A stretch of DNA of 64,000 nt from Oasisia sp. SBJ-2009. Its lineage: Eukaryota > Annelida > Polychaeta > Sabellida > Siboglinidae. Within the stretch, counting starts at the first letter, position 1; each line of letters starts with the position of its first letter. The stretch is from positions 46,465,513-46,529,512 of the forward strand of contig OZ024861.1 of assembly GCA_964017155.1 (NCBI GenBank). Direction: 5' to 3'. The translations under genes were made by a program, and so were the position numbers. Of the stretch, positions 1 through 31,006 are shown in pieces. The notes under the pieces were generated by a model that had not been told where the DNA came from, made no database searches, and saw only the letters and a list, made by a program, of their open reading frames with translations.

Positions 1-212
1 TGTTGGGTGAAGCATAGATAAATTTGTGTCCAAAAACAATACCTCTTTACAATCTCATTATTACAGCTTTATTCTTATTGCGTTTTCGTTATGAATATGT
101 TTTCATTCTATATTATTTGAGTTGCATACAAATAACACTGGAATGAAACATTTGTTTTAGAGCACTTTTAGAAAGCACACTTTAGGCTGGTGCAATTCAG
201 AATGTTATCTGT

Positions 213-399
213 TAAGGATGGGGCGAATATTCGATTCGTATTTAAAATTTCGAATATTCGAATGTTTTCCCGCTATTCAATTCAAAATTACAATATTTTC
301 CTTATTGTCCTCCACCACAAAATCGATCCTGGGCAATCTTTAACTTTCAGCCTTAACTATGAAAAAGACTACAACTGCCAAACTACTCCTCACATATCT

Positions 400-430
<31 letters not shown>

Positions 431-780
431 GTACATAAAGTCATATACACACACTAGGTTACAAAATAAAATCACTAACATTACTTAAACAAATACACTA
501 CACAAAACAAACCTAGTGTGTGTATATGTACATAAGATATGTGATGATAAATTTGGCAGTTGTAAGAAGTCGTTTTCATGGTTAGGTCATAAAGTAAAAA
601 AAAAATTCGATGCCTATGGCCACGACAATGCCGACAACTCTGGCACAGCCACAGGATGACGCTGTGTCCCGGCAAGACACCTCGACACCGTTCAGTATTC
701 TAATCAAATTTGAAGCCACTGAATATTCATGTTGCGAGGATATTCGTTTCAAATGAAATTCCAGATTCGTTCCATCCTTA
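213..780. mobile_element. hAT-like non-autonomous element (MITE), copy 1
   Basis: Terminal inverted repeats begin TAAGGATGG at both ends, followed by runs rich in CGAATATTCG. The flanking 8 bases are ttatctgt on the left and ctatctgt on the right, an 8-bp target duplication with one mismatch, the size made by hAT transposases. The interior holds a second pair of inverted arms (about 345-620) around an AT dinucleotide run at 399-425. No transposase is encoded. The same family recurs at 10341-10701, and its inner arms recur at 61131-62640. Confidence 0.8.
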
Positions 781-932
781 CTATCTGTCTAATAAATTGC
801 CCTAAATAGAATATACTTCAGATAATATCAGCTCTTTCAAAAGATTTGAAGCTGGTGAAATGAAAATTATGTCTTGAGGACTTCAGATTTTGATGGAATG
901 GCTTGTAGAACATTGAAGAATATTTGGTAATC

Positions 933-1359
933 TTATACTTACCTGGCCTTAATTATTACGGCCTTTTAAAACTGGTTTTTCCCCACCTTATATCGATGTG
1001 TATGTGTTCGCAATGTGATTCTACATCACTTCCGGTACAAAGAAGTCAGATTAAAATTGTTTAAGTTTGTGTTTTAGAACAATTTAAACACGCCGAGTCA
1101 AAGTAAACAATGCAATGTCACCGCCGCAAACATGGCACGAGCTGTAGGCGCCTCCCCAGCACCAGAACAGTGGAGGCGATTTCTTCGACTCAGCATATTT
1201 AAATTGTTCTAAGACACAAATTTAAATGGTTTAATCTGATTTCTTTGTACCGGAAGTGATGTAGAATCACATTGCGAACACAATTCAACACATACACATC
1301 GATATAAGGTGAAAAAACGGTTTTAAAAGGCCATAATAATTTAGGCCAGTTAAGTATAA
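933..1359. mobile_element. Fold-back element with ~160-bp inverted arms
   Basis: The left arm (about 933-1093) and the reverse complement of the right arm (about 1192-1359) match closely, starting TTATACTTA(C/A)CTGGCC and running through a shared ATCGATGTGTATGTG and CACTTCCGGTACAAAG. The loop of about 100 bp is GC-richer and unique. No coding capacity. It is probably a MITE; the superfamily is not determined. Confidence 0.75.
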
Positions 1360-2437
1360 CATTACTGAATATATTATTACTGAACATTCAATTTGTGCTT
1401 CACATGAGCACAAAATTGTAAGTTCTTATATATAACTCAGAATGCAATTTTTAAAACAGTTGTTTTAGGAGCACACAATCATTGCTCATATTATATGCAA
1501 TATATGCTTAAGATGCAGAAGCAAACTTGTAAAGCTGTTGGTGCGATTGGGTTGTTATATACCGGAATTCCCAGAAATGTTAATCTTCTTCAAACTGGGG
1601 CGGGTATTTGTGCTGTTCTAACTGGTAACGCAGTCACGATTGGTGAAGTCAATAAACTAGTCAGACCTGGCTAAATCATGCACATCTCATAGACATAGCC
1701 TAGACATAGCCTACCAGTACCAGGCCCAGGGCTAGTATACCTGATAAACAGCCCTGGGTTGCGAGGATGGCTGGCCTCTGCTAACAAGAAATTAATTTTA
1801 AAAATGTATTCTAATTCACCATTCAGCCTCGCGGCTTCATGCTATTTCAGCTAGGCAATCAAGCTCGTCTTCAATTTAACCCAAGCTCCAGTTAGCTCAG
1901 CTCAAGTCAAGAAAGGCTCAAAGCGTCAAGCTTGACTCGACTCTCACAGTAACACTTGTTTTGAGTTGGGCGGCGCCATGAACGCTTCTGTGGGCAAATA
2001 GTTTACATTACGATTTATTGTTTTTTAAATAAAACCTTTAGCGTTATATACACATATTAGCGAGTTCACACTCACCACCTATATCATTTGTTTTGCAGAA
2101 TTGCGATACAACACAACATCAAGCCGCCATTCTGTAGACCCATATATTATCGCCCACGTTTAAGCCTTCTTACTGAATAGAGGAATTGGGCTCGAGCATA
2201 CGGATTCGTGAATGTTTTTAATTCATGCTATATTTCTTAACGACGATAAAAATTATTACCTAAATAAAACTTGTGAAACTATAATTATTATTTGTTACAA
2301 GAGCATGCACTTTTCTTAATATGAATCAAGCCGTTATACCGACAAAATATTACGTTTACACAACACGATTTATGTTTTTTTAAATCTCTATTATCGTCCA
2401 AATGTTTATTGATAGCTAGCCGTCAATATTTGGTAGA
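1360..2437. other. Upstream region of CCDC174, no gene seen
   Basis: No credible exon was found. It ends just before the CCDC174 start codon, so it should include the 5' UTR and promoter. I see no convincing TATA box or CpG island, only AT-rich DNA. Confidence 0.5.
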
Positions 2438-15786
<13,349 letters not shown>

Positions 15787-15917
15787 TTTCACAAACATTC
15801 ACGTGTACTCAGGTTCTCTAGTAGTATGTTTTACAAAATGTTATACTTAATTATGGACATTAAATTATTAATTAAAAGCACATGTCCAACTGTCTCAATG
15901 TATGCGATAATGTGATA

Positions 15918-15936
15918 AATAAAATAATGCTTTATT
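15918..15936. terminator. Overlapping poly(A) signals for convergent genes
   Basis: AATAAA at 15918-15923 serves CCDC174, about 130 bp after its stop. TTTATT at 15931-15936 reads AATAAA on the minus strand, and would end the DYNLT transcript about 850 nt after its stop. Both signals lie within 19 bp. Confidence 0.55.
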
Positions 15937-16784
15937 GAATTTTAGTTTATCTTGGTAATTTTAATTCATACTTTCTACATAATTGGTACACAGTAAGAAT
16001 GAAAGTTAAGTTAAAAGAGCTATTTGAGTATTGATAAACCAGCACGCAGTCTGATTCAGCAGAGAGCTACACAGAATGAGTATGACATAACGAGACAACA
16101 AAGGTAGTGAGAACTGGTGTGTGCATGTGTTTGATGGAATGCCAGATATTTGATGATTGGTACATGCAGATGATATTTGATGATACACATAGCAGCGAAG
16201 AAAGCTAACATACGACACTACACATTGGCAAAAAAGAAAGTCTCACACATTCTGGTGAATGCTACAGATAAAAACAAACAGATAAATACAAGATTTGTCT
16301 TTTCTAATACGGAGTGAAATATCGAGAGAAACAACACGAAATAGCACGATAAATAGAAACACTGGTGTCAAGTATCCTACCATGCTGAAGACTTGGTCTC
16401 ACAGTAACAGAAAGACACCACTGAATTCATCCTCAACGTCTTATCGATGTGGTCAAAATGAATTCAACTCGGAGTAAAACCACACTTTCTGTGTCCATTC
16501 AATAAATACCATGAGTCTTTCTTACTATGAGATGGTTGCTCCCAAGACCAGATAGAGTCACCTGCAGCATTGTGTGTGCATTCCCACCGTCCCTAATCCT
16601 TGTGTCATCACAACGCAGCTGACACAGCAACAGGCTGTTTACTTAAGGTCTGGACATGCACAGTTTAACATCTCAGCTGCTAGCAGCCATCGTCAACACT
16701 TGCGGCCGGACTAGACCTGGCCTTGCTTTCACTTGTGGTCTACGGTGTGGTCCACTCTGTGGGTCGTGGCGTTGTGGAGTGGAC

Positions 16785-22460
<5,676 letters not shown>

Positions 22461-23040
22461 TATTGTTATTTATTTGCTGGTTAGGACACCTCTTCCTTCG
22501 ATGGTCAGGTTATGCGTGTTACAAGTTGGGCACAACACGAGATGTCGTTGACAACGTCTTCCCATTCAAACCTCGCGAGATCAGGCAGCCGGCCGATCAG
22601 ACATCTTGATTTTACCAAAACAACGCTAGGTGGTAGCACTGTAGTTACAAGTTCAATCAGATCCTAATTAAATTAGTTAGTTGAGATCTTTGACCAGAGC
22701 TAGTAGATTCTAAATAAAGTAAGTAACATAGACATCTATGCAATTCACTATGATAGTTCTACAGAATATCTTGTTTTGTAGAATTGTCTACAGTAACAAA
22801 TATATAGACTTTCTATAAAATAAAAATCTAAATAAATTAATTATTATATGTAGAACATGTTCTATATATAATGTTTTGCAGGAAATAGTATCTAGTAGAG
22901 ATCCACCCTTGGCTGTGTGTTGGTTAATTGGTGGGTATGAGAGAATGCAATCCACTTTTTGTGTACAATTAGAACACTTGCATCGTAATGACATATGGCC
23001 TGTCTTCGGTCAATATATAGGTTCAATGTTGGCATAATTA
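22461..23040. other. DYNLT upstream region and LINE junction
   Basis: The first ~150 bp should hold the DYNLT 5' UTR and promoter. From about 22650 the DNA is AT-rich. It may be degenerate 5' LINE sequence, but no endonuclease domain can be read. Confidence 0.4.
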
Positions 23041-23043
23041 TGA

Positions 23044-25059
23044 TACTATTACAACAATTCTGGTTCTCTTTTATCCGGCATTGACGTACCACATGCTGCT
23101 CTAAGTTGTACCAATCCTAACTGCCATGATGTAGCCCATCAGCTGCTCTTGTGCAAATTTTATAATGATATCATACATTCTCTTACGGATGCTTCCGATG
23201 TCATTCCTACTAAAACGTATAACACATCCCGAAAATTCAATGTTCCTGGTTGGAACGACCTAGTCAGGGACTCTCATCAAGCTGCCAGAGAAACTTTTCT
23301 CATCTGGCGGTCTGCTGGGAGTCCGAGACATGGTTCTTTGTATGACTTAATGAAAATTAAACGTGCCCAGTTTAAACGCAACAAAAGACATTGCGAAAAA
23401 AATGCTGAATCTCTTAAAGCGGAGCGACTAGCTTCCAATCTGAGCAGCCATGATTTAAAAAACTTTTGGAAGGGCATCAAACAAGCAAACAATGCCAGGT
23501 TACCTAACCCCAGTAATGTTGGAGGTGCCTGTGGTGCTGAAAACGTCAGAAATATGTGGCTTCAACATTACCAATCACTGCTTAACTCTGTACCCGAGTC
23601 TACTGTTCACATTCATAAGATTGACATGTATTGTAGCAATATTCAACTTAGCGACAATATGGTTGTTAAAGTTAAAGAACTACAAGAATTAATAATTGCT
23701 ATGCCTGTTGGTAAAGCCTGTGGCTATGACCATATCAGTAATGAACATTTTAAGTATGCTAACGAAAAACTACATATTCTTATGTCTTTGTTGTATAGCA
23801 GTCTGTTAATACATGGTTTTTTACCTGATACTATGATGACAACAATCATAGCTCCTATCATTAAAAATAAATCTGGTGATTTGTCAGACAATAATAACTA
23901 TAGACCCATTGCCCTTGCCACAGTAGCTAGCAAACTATTTGAATCATTAATATTATCCAGGGCTATCCCATTTCTCATTACATGTGACAATCAATTTGGA
24001 TTTAAAAAGCATCACTCTACTGAGATGCTCATATTTCTGTTAAAAGAACTTTTTCGAAACTATATTGCTAATGGGTCTTCTATGTATGTTACTATGTTGG
24101 ATGCCTCCAAAGCCTTCGACAAAGTTAACCACAGCAAGCTATTTGGTAAATTAATTGATCGTGGCTGTCCAGCTTTTATTGTACGCATTCTATACCACTG
24201 GTACGGTACCCAACAATTTACCATCAGATGGTGTCAGGGATTTTCTAGCTTTTTTACTGTTTCCAATGGTGTTAAACAGGGTGGAATCCTTTCCCCCCAT
24301 CTTTTCAATGTGTACATGGACGACTTAAGCGTTAATCTAAACAAATTATATATTGGTTGTCTTTATGCTGGCACCTTAATCAACCACTTGATGTATGCTG
24401 ATGACCTCTGTATTTTTTCTCCCAGTGTTGCTGGTTTGAGAAAACTTACTGATTGTTGTGCCAAGTATGGCGAATTGTTCAATATTACTTATAATGCCAA
24501 GAAGTCCTTTTGTATGGTTATTGACAACCAATCCCAGGACAGGAAACATTTTCATTGTATCCATCTCGATAACCATCCATTACCTTATACTACAAAATGT
24601 AAATATCTTGGTCATATAATCAACAATAACCTGACTGATGATGACGACATTGCCAGACAAAAAAGATGCCTTTATGCCCAAGCCAATGTATTAGCTCGAA
24701 AATTTTGTCTTTGTAATATTTCTACCAAAATTATTTTATTTCAAGCATACTGTGCTCCTATGTATACTTCTAGTCTTTGGTGCACATTCAAAAAATATAG
24801 CCTCAAAAGCATTACTGTCGCATACAATAATAGCCTCAGAATTTTACTAAACTTACCCCCAAGATGTAGTGCAAGTTTTATGTTTGCCACCAACTATATT
24901 AAATCCTTCAATGAACGCATTCGTTCATCAATATTCAGTCTTTTATGTCGTCTTCATCAGTCAGATAATATCCTTTTTATTAATTACCTTCATACCGACA
25001 TTCATTTTAAGAGCCATTTGTACTCATACTGGAGGTCTTTATTGTACACATGTCATTAG
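23044..25059 (+). CDS. LINE (non-LTR retrotransposon) reverse transcriptase, 5'-truncated
   Basis: A single open frame runs from just after a TGA at 23041 to a stop at 25059 with no ATG needed at its start, as expected when the upstream endonuclease part is missing. It shows the ordered reverse-transcriptase motifs: NNYRPIALATVASKLFES; catalytic motif A DASKAFDKVNH near 24100; motif B GVKQGGILSPHLFNVYMDDL near 24270; and the catalytic YADD box near 24390. A thumb region with TKCKYLGHIINN follows. The C-terminus continues to SFNERIRSSIFSLLCRL. The 3' UTR ends with TCTGAAATAAACC and an ATT-repeat tail at about 25290. It resembles the CR1/L2/Jockey side of LINEs, but the clade is not assigned. 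The intact frame suggests a fairly young copy, yet the 5' truncation makes it inactive. Confidence 0.92.
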   Translation, partial: YYYNNSGSLLSGIDVPHAALSCTNPNCHDVAHQLLLCKFYNDIIHSLTDASDVIPTKTYNTSRKFNVPGWNDLVRDSHQAARETFLIWRSAGSPRHGSLYDLMKIKRAQFKRNKRHCEKNAESLKAERLASNLSSHDLKNFWKGIKQANNARLPNPSNVGGACGAENVRNMWLQHYQSLLNSVPESTVHIHKIDMYCSNIQLSDNMVVKVKELQELIIAMPVGKACGYDHISNEHFKYANEKLHILMSLLYSSLLIHGFLPDTMMTTIIAPIIKNKSGDLSDNNNYRPIALATVASKLFESLILSRAIPFLITCDNQFGFKKHHSTEMLIFLLKELFRNYIANGSSMYVTMLDASKAFDKVNHSKLFGKLIDRGCPAFIVRILYHWYGTQQFTIRWCQGFSSFFTVSNGVKQGGILSPHLFNVYMDDLSVNLNKLYIGCLYAGTLINHLMYADDLCIFSPSVAGLRKLTDCCAKYGELFNITYNAKKSFCMVIDNQSQDRKHFHCIHLDNHPLPYTTKCKYLGHIINNNLTDDDDIARQKRCLYAQANVLARKFCLCNISTKIILFQAYCAPMYTSSLWCTFKKYSLKSITVAYNNSLRILLNLPPRCSASFMFATNYIKSFNERIRSSIFSLLCRLHQSDNILFINYLHTDIHFKSHLYSYWRSLLYTCH

Positions 25060-25323
25060 TATTGTATTTATTTTTTAATCATTTTTTATTTTATTTTATA
25101 TTTATTTTTACAACTTATTTAATTCATTTCCTCATATATTTAGACATAACTTTTTAAATTTTACACTTATATTTTTACGTTGATCTCATTGCTTTGATTG
25201 TATTATATGTATTGTACTTTTCTTTTTTTTTAATTGTATTTTATGTATACATATATGGACGTCTTGTCTGAAATAAACCTTATTATTATTATTATAAGTG
25301 TGTACATCACTATGGCTAATCTA

Positions 25324-25549
25324 TGAAACGTGTCGTCTTGGCCTGACATGTGTAGTCGGATTGTCCGACTCATCTCGCATTCATACATATCTGATTCGAC
25401 ACCAGAAGTACTGAACAAATCACTTTATTACAATTACAATAAGCAGAGAGAGGGATAACACTGATCGACCTCGAGTCTCGTCATCTTCCAAGACTGATCT
25501 CTTGGACTGCATATGTCGTTCTATGCATTTACATTGGCATACCATCACA
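25324..25549 (-). repeat. 3' LTR of the gypsy element
   Basis: Nearly identical to 29837-30061. It has a small insertion (AATAAG versus AAG) and lacks the two bases TG after CTGACA. Confidence 0.93.
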
Positions 25550-25666
25550 TCCCTCTTTCTTCAAAATATAAAGACAAAATAACTAACTTACTAATGTCCG
25601 TATGTAAGAGAAATCAAATCATTATTCTAACTATTAGCCATAATGTTCGTGTAAACTAGAACACAA

Positions 25667-27514
25667 TTACAGGTCCAATCGTTGTGGGCGTTTCACTCGT
25701 CTTCCGGAGCTAGTGTATTGTTCCGATTGTGGAAGCTGGAAACGGACTGACTTCTTCTGGGGTAACACGGAGTTACACGGAGGTGGTACGACTTGCATGT
25801 CGTCTCTTCGCGTCAAGTCGTCTGTATCGTCCACATTGTCTTGTTGGAACGTATGTCGTTCAGTCGTCTCACGGAGGTGACGACGGTTACGCCTAAGGAC
25901 ATTGCCTGTCGGAGTCAAGACGTTGTACGACCGCGGCTGTACATCAGTTGATATCATCTTGGCAGGCTGCCAGGTGTCTGTCTGAGTGTCTCTCACACGA
26001 ACATCCTGTCCGGGTATTAGCGGTGCAAGTGGTTGCATAGCTCGCTTATCATGGTTGAGACGTTGGATTTCTTGCCTCTCGGCGAGACGACGTCTGATTT
26101 CGTCTTTCGACCAGTGTTCATTTCTGATGATCACGGGGAGGTTCGACTTGTACTTGCGGGGATTTAGCATCTCTGCCGGTGACGGTAAGTGGCTGTCGAT
26201 TGGTATAGATCTCAACCCGAGCAGTGCTTTCTGCGGGTTGGATCTCGACATCGCTGCCTTCTTCAGGGTATACTTCACCGTCTGAACTTGACGTTCGATG
26301 AATCCATTCGATTGTGGGAAGTGTGGGCTGGACGTTACGTGGTCGAAGCACCACTCGGCGGCGAAGTTTCGAAAAGCCTGACTGCTATAGTGTCCACCGT
26401 TGTCGCTCACAACCTTGCTTGGCGATCCATTCTCCGCAAACACCTCACTCATCTTCGATATGATGCGGTCACTCGTCACCTTCCCCTCGATGCGGTAGAC
26501 AAAAGGGAATTTCGAGTAGTAGTCACAGATGAGAAGATACGTGTCCTCTCGTATGGCAAACCGGTCTGTGCCGACGATCTGCCACGGACGTGTCGGTAAC
26601 TCATGCTGCATCAGCGGTTCGTGCGCCTGACGTTTCTGTAACCGTTGACACGCGTCGCACTTCCTCACGATGTCGTCGATGTCCTTGTTGATCGACTTCC
26701 AGTAGACACAGGACCTCGCTCGCAGCCGGGTCTTCTCTATGCCCTGGTGAGCCTCGTGCAGTTTGCTCAACACTTCCGCCTGTAGACTTAGGGGAATCAC
26801 CAGACGGTCGCCCTTCATGATAAGACCGTCCTCAACTGCCAACTCGTCTCGGCATGACCAGTAGGGTCGCAACGGTGCAGCTAGGTGGCGTTGGCTATCT
26901 GGCCATCCATCCACGATGACGGCTCTCAGCGCACACAGGTCATCGTCGGCCTGTGTCGCCTCTCTGATCGACTGTAGTTTCTGCGTTGAAAACTGTACGA
27001 ATGACACTTGTATGTCAAGGTCGATCTGCGTCGACTCGCTACTCGGTTGTCTTGACATGGCGTCGGCCAGCATCATTTGCTTTCCTGGCTTGTAGCGTAA
27101 CACAAAGTCATACGGTTGTACTCGCAGGAACATTCTCTGTAATCTCTGCGGTGCTGCTGCAAGGTTCTTCAAGTTGATCATCTCGAGAGGTTTGTGGTCC
27201 GACTCGAGAACGAACGATTTTCCGTAGACATACATGTGGAACCTCTCGCAGCCGAAGACGACTGCGAGCATCTCACGTTCAATGTTGGCGTATCTCTGTT
27301 CGCAATCACTAAGGGACTTGCTGGCAAACGCGATGGGCTTCCCGTGTTGAATGAGAACAGCGCCGAGTCCTCGGCTGGAGGCGTCGACCTGGATGACACT
27401 CTCAGCCTGTGGGTCGAAGTACGCAAGGGTCACTTCACGACAGATGAGAGACTTCGTCGCTTCAAACGCTGCGTTGTGAGATTTCGTCCAGATGAACTCG
27501 GCGTCCTTCTTCAC
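25667..27514 (-). pseudogene. Gypsy RNase H and integrase region
   Basis: 615 open codons. RNase H comes first, with VIQVDASSRGLGAVL and later ESDHKPLE. A zinc-binding HHCC domain (HEAHQGIEKT ... CDACQRLQ) follows. The integrase core has the three acidic residues in VGTDRF (about residue 314), VSDNGGHY (about 370) and FIERQ (about 405), a D,D-35-E arrangement. The C-terminal part includes VRVRDTQTDTW and a basic tail. In an intact element this would be one polyprotein with the upstream reverse transcriptase. Here a short insertion at about 27514-27520 places a stop at the RT/RNase H connection and shifts the frame. Confidence 0.92.
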
Positions 27515-28257
27515 TATAGATCACGCAGGGTTGCGGTTTGCTGCGACAGGTTTGGAATGAATGGCGACATGTACGTGGCTATGCCCAGAAATTCCTGAAG
27601 TTGTGCGACGTTTTGCGGTGCTTTCATTCGCTGGATGTCTGCGGCTCTGCCTGGGTCTGAACGTACGCCGTCTGCGCTGAATTCCAACCCGAAGAACTTC
27701 ATGTTCGCCTGTTTGATGTCGCATTTATCAATGTTGAACACCAGCCCATGCTGCAGTGCTACTCTCATCAGGTTGTGCAGATGTTTGTCGTGTTCGGCTT
27801 CTGTCTTCCCGAACACACCCACGTCATCAGCAATACTTATCGTTCCGGGGCACTTCTCAAGTATGCAGTCCATCCTCTCCTGGAACACGTCTTGGCTGAG
27901 GTTCAGGCCAAACGGTAGTCTTCTGAAACAGTACCGGCCGAAGGGACTGTTGAACGTTGTCAGACGCTTAGACTCGTCGTCTAACTGCACGGACCAGTAT
28001 CCGTGACGTGCGTCTAGCTTGGAGAAGATCACTGACCCAGCAAGCTTGTGGGTAATTTCCTCCAAGGTCGGTGTTGGGTAGTGCGGACGCTTGATAGCTG
28101 TGTTCAAGTCTTTGGGATCCAAGCAGATGCGCAACTTTCCGTTCGACTTCCTGCTGTATACGATGCTAGATACCCAATCTGTAGGCTCCTCGACCTTCTC
28201 GATCACCCCGAGTTCTACCATCTGGTCCTCACGTCGTCTTTGATGTGGATCGGACAT
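27514..28257 (-). pseudogene. Gypsy reverse transcriptase region
   Basis: 247 open codons. Motifs in order: WVSSIVYSRKSNGKLRICLD, FSKLDARHGYWSVQLD (motif A), FGRYCFRRLPFGL (motif B), and ISIADDVGVFGKT (catalytic motif C in IADD form, about residues 141-144). The tail QLQEFLGIATYMSPFIPNLS is typical of the Ty3/gypsy connection domain. Its start overlaps the end of the gag-protease frame in a different register, and codons appear to be missing there, so this is a break rather than a clean frameshift site. Confidence 0.92.
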
Positions 28258-29711
28258 CGTCTGGGCGCATGTACGACTGGGGTCACAGCAGGGTGTAGTG
28301 TGATGTGGAACGTTTCGCGGAACTTTCCGATGCCCTTAAAACAATCTGGATACAGCCGCTGGAGATCTTCCTTCGAGTTCAACGTCAGTGGATGTTCGCT
28401 GACTCCACAGTTCAAGGTCACCAAGTTGAGCTTGCGGCAGGAAGGTAGTCCCAAGATCACTGGACCTGGTGTGTCAGCAACAAAGAACTCTGCTTCGTGT
28501 GTGGTTGTCTCATGCACACACTTCAGTCGCGTAGTACCGTACTGCCGGATCAATTGTCCGTTGTAGGCAGTTAGGATCGTATCTCGATGCTCAAGGCTGC
28601 CTCGCACAGGTATTCCTTCTGTGTCGATGTTTGACGGGTACATGCGCTGGAACGTCCTCAGCGGCATTACGTTGCCCTGCGCACCTGTGTCGACCTTGAC
28701 ACAAAGTGTCGCTGGGGTGTCAGGCCTGTCTTTCAGCGTGATCCTGAGAGTCGCATATACGTCGTCCCTCTCGACGGCATTGATGTTGACGGTATTAAAA
28801 GCAAGCGGCTCGAAGTTGTCGCTGAGCTGATCGAATCTGGCGTCTTGACTGATGGAGTGAACACCACCTCGTTGGCGCTCATCTCGGTTGGTCCTTCGTC
28901 TTGACCTAGCTCGGGATCTTGGTCGCCCAGAAGAGTGTCGTCTTCCTCCGGCGCCAGACGTCCAACCTGTAGCCTGCCGACATACTCGCTGCCAGTGATT
29001 GAGTTTCCCATATGCGTTACCCCTACTGCCCTCTGCTGGACATCGATCTGTGGGCGCATGATGACGTCCATATTTTGTGCACGTAGGTGCCTCCTCTCGA
29101 CGTCCGCTTGGCTCATGTGTTCTCCGCGACCGGCTGACGTGACTGATGCTGCTAGCGTCTCCTGAGAACTGCTGCATGTTGGCCAGTGTTGCTTCATGCG
29201 TTCTAGCAACGTCCATCGCCGCGTCAAGTGTTAGTGTCTCATCACGGCACAGTAGCTTTTCTTGCACTTTCCCGTGCCGGACACCCACTACTAACTGTTC
29301 GATCAACCTCTCCTCGGTTTCTGTAGTATCACGGAACTTGCATTTACGCGCCTGCGTCTTGCAGCGTGTCATGAATTCGTCAACTGTCTCAGAGCTCAAC
29401 TGCCTGAATTTTTGCAGATGAAAACGGCTCAGCCTGTAATTAGACTTGGGTTCTATCAGAGCCTGGAATTTAGCCCAAATGACATCAACGTCTTTCTTAT
29501 CAGTTTCACTGAGGTCCCACGTATTGTACATTCGCCGACCCTCCTGTCCTACCCATAGCAGGATGTAGGTCACTCGTTCAATCTGCCCTTTTTCAGCAAA
29601 GGGCCCACTGAAAATCAGTTCGCAATATTGACGGAATGAACGAAACTCCGTGGGTAAATCAGTGGCTAACCAGTTCATGCGGGGCGGCTCTATACCTGAC
29701 AGTTCACCCAT
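28215..29711 (-). pseudogene. Gypsy gag and aspartic protease region with damaged zinc knuckles
   Basis: 498 open codons from an ATG at 29709-29711. The gag part contains FRQYCELIFSGPF, YILLWVG and RLSRFHLQKFRQLSSETVDE, typical of this gypsy group. About residues 210-245 should be two CCHC knuckles, but the second Cys of each reads Tyr (CTKYGRHH; NAYGKLNHW), and the first Cys of the second knuckle is also lost. A basic SR-rich linker follows, then the protease motif VDTGAQGNVMP (about residue 339) and VILGLPSCRKLNLV. The frame ends at 28215, shortly before the reverse-transcriptase region. Confidence 0.9.
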
Positions 29712-29836
29712 AACTGCCTATTAATGGCAATGTCTATCACTTACACAGTGAGAACACATCGGAGCTGGCCAGCGTCGACTCGACGGTGCCGCGTGCGTGT
29801 TGACGAAAGCGCCGGATTCAACCGTAGCTGCCACCA

Positions 29837-30061
29837 TGAAACGTGTCGTCTTGGCCTGACATCTGTGTAGTCGGATTGTCCGACTCATCTCGCATTCATA
29901 CATATCTGATTCGACACCAGAAGTACTGAACAAATCACTTTATTACAATTACAAGCAGAGAGAGGGATAACACTGATCGACCTCGAGTCTCGTCATCTTC
30001 CAAGACTGATCTCTTGGACTGCATATGTCGTTCTATGCATTTACATTGGCATACCATCACA
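29837..30061 (-). repeat. 5' LTR of the gypsy element
   Basis: 225 bp, TG...CA in both orientations. Contains AATAAAG on the minus strand (CTTTATT near 29940), a likely LTR poly(A) signal. Confidence 0.93.
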
Positions 30062-30299
30062 ATATAAACGCACATTCGATCGGACTGTTACATTGGCTCA
30101 ACATATGAAATATAGGCCAGAGGATGCAAGGATGTATACAATATTAATTGTGCTGGATGGATGTTTAACTATAGGTATGCAGCAACAGGAATTGCTATAG
30201 ATATATTCAAACCTTTACTATTATTTAACAAGTCTTGTTACATCTTGTTAAACAGGAATTGCTATAGATATACTCAAACCTTTACTATTATAGTACCAT

Positions 30300-30425
30300 T
30301 TCCAGGATTCCATAAGAGATGAGTACTCTCCATAAAAATTAACAAGGATTGAGGGTCTGGGATGCTGTCAAAAGCCTTGCTAAGATCAATTGTAACTGCA
30401 AGGGGCACCTAAAACTCTTGGAATT
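30300..30425 (-). mobile_element. LINE reverse-transcriptase fragment
   Basis: The minus strand reads VTIDLSKAFDSIPDPQSLL, which is reverse-transcriptase motif A (FDSIPD) of a LINE unlike the one at 23 kb. Only about 40 codons survive. Confidence 0.7.
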
Positions 30426-30484
30426 TATCAATGATGTGTCGGAAAGTGAAACTCTGCTGTGCATGTATACATGCATGAGCGCTA

Positions 30485-30822
30485 TCCCAGCAAACAAGGA
30501 ACCATTTCTGAACCAGTTGGCACATGTCATACTGGTTCATAATTGGTACCAGTACGTGTTTTCATGTGTATTCATGTGATTACACGTGTTCTGCCTGCTG
30601 TCACGAGTTTTCAATGAGTTTGACATGAGTCATACTGGGTCAGAACTGGTACAGTTTCACTGGCACGTGTCATCACGTGAAAAAACTCATGATTTCACGG
30701 GAAACACATGTCGACACACCAAATTTGTTCACAAAATCCGGTGAATTCATGTGAATTGAGCCAGTTGAATTCGTGAATTCACTTACAGAACATGTGAAAT
30801 CACGGGTCGTTGTTTGCTGGGA
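30485..30822. mobile_element. MITE with TCCCAGCAAACAA ends
   Basis: Perfect 13-bp terminal inverted repeats TCCCAGCAAACAA / TTGTTTGCTGGGA. The interior is rich in CACGTG- and GAATTC-like palindromes. No coding content. It lies next to the LINE fragment. Confidence 0.7.
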
Positions 30823-31006
30823 TGGTCTGAAGCCTGCCTGCTCCTTGTGTAGCCCACTGACCATGTTATTACATCTCTCATCCAGTTCAAGATCATCTGG
30901 TATTATACTCTGTCATGACCAGACAATTAACAAAGTACTGTCACTCCCCTCCAGATGTCACTGTCAGCATGATTGCCTTTTCAGGGATATAAATGACATC
31001 GCCATG

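Larger units (their letters stand above)
25324..30061 (-). mobile_element. Full-length Ty3/gypsy LTR retrotransposon (inactive)
   Basis: Two 225/226-bp LTRs (25324-25549 and 29837-30061) flank minus-strand gag-protease, reverse transcriptase, RNase H and integrase coding regions. The LTRs start TG and end CA in the element's sense. A purine-rich tract (rc of TCCCTCTTTCTTC, 25550-25562) adjoins the 3' LTR. A primer-binding-like TGG starts right after the 5' LTR (29834-29836). The flanking 5 bases are ATCTA and ATATA, a near-match target duplication. The LTRs differ by only a few indels or substitutions, so the insertion is recent, but the coding frame is broken twice. Confidence 0.93.

Noticed and set aside
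16480..16581. Possible last exon of DYNLT after CTGCAG at about 16560
   Set aside because: It matched only a W-E pair. The true last exon ([13 protein letters not shown]...) was found at 16785-16855 with exact phase and length.
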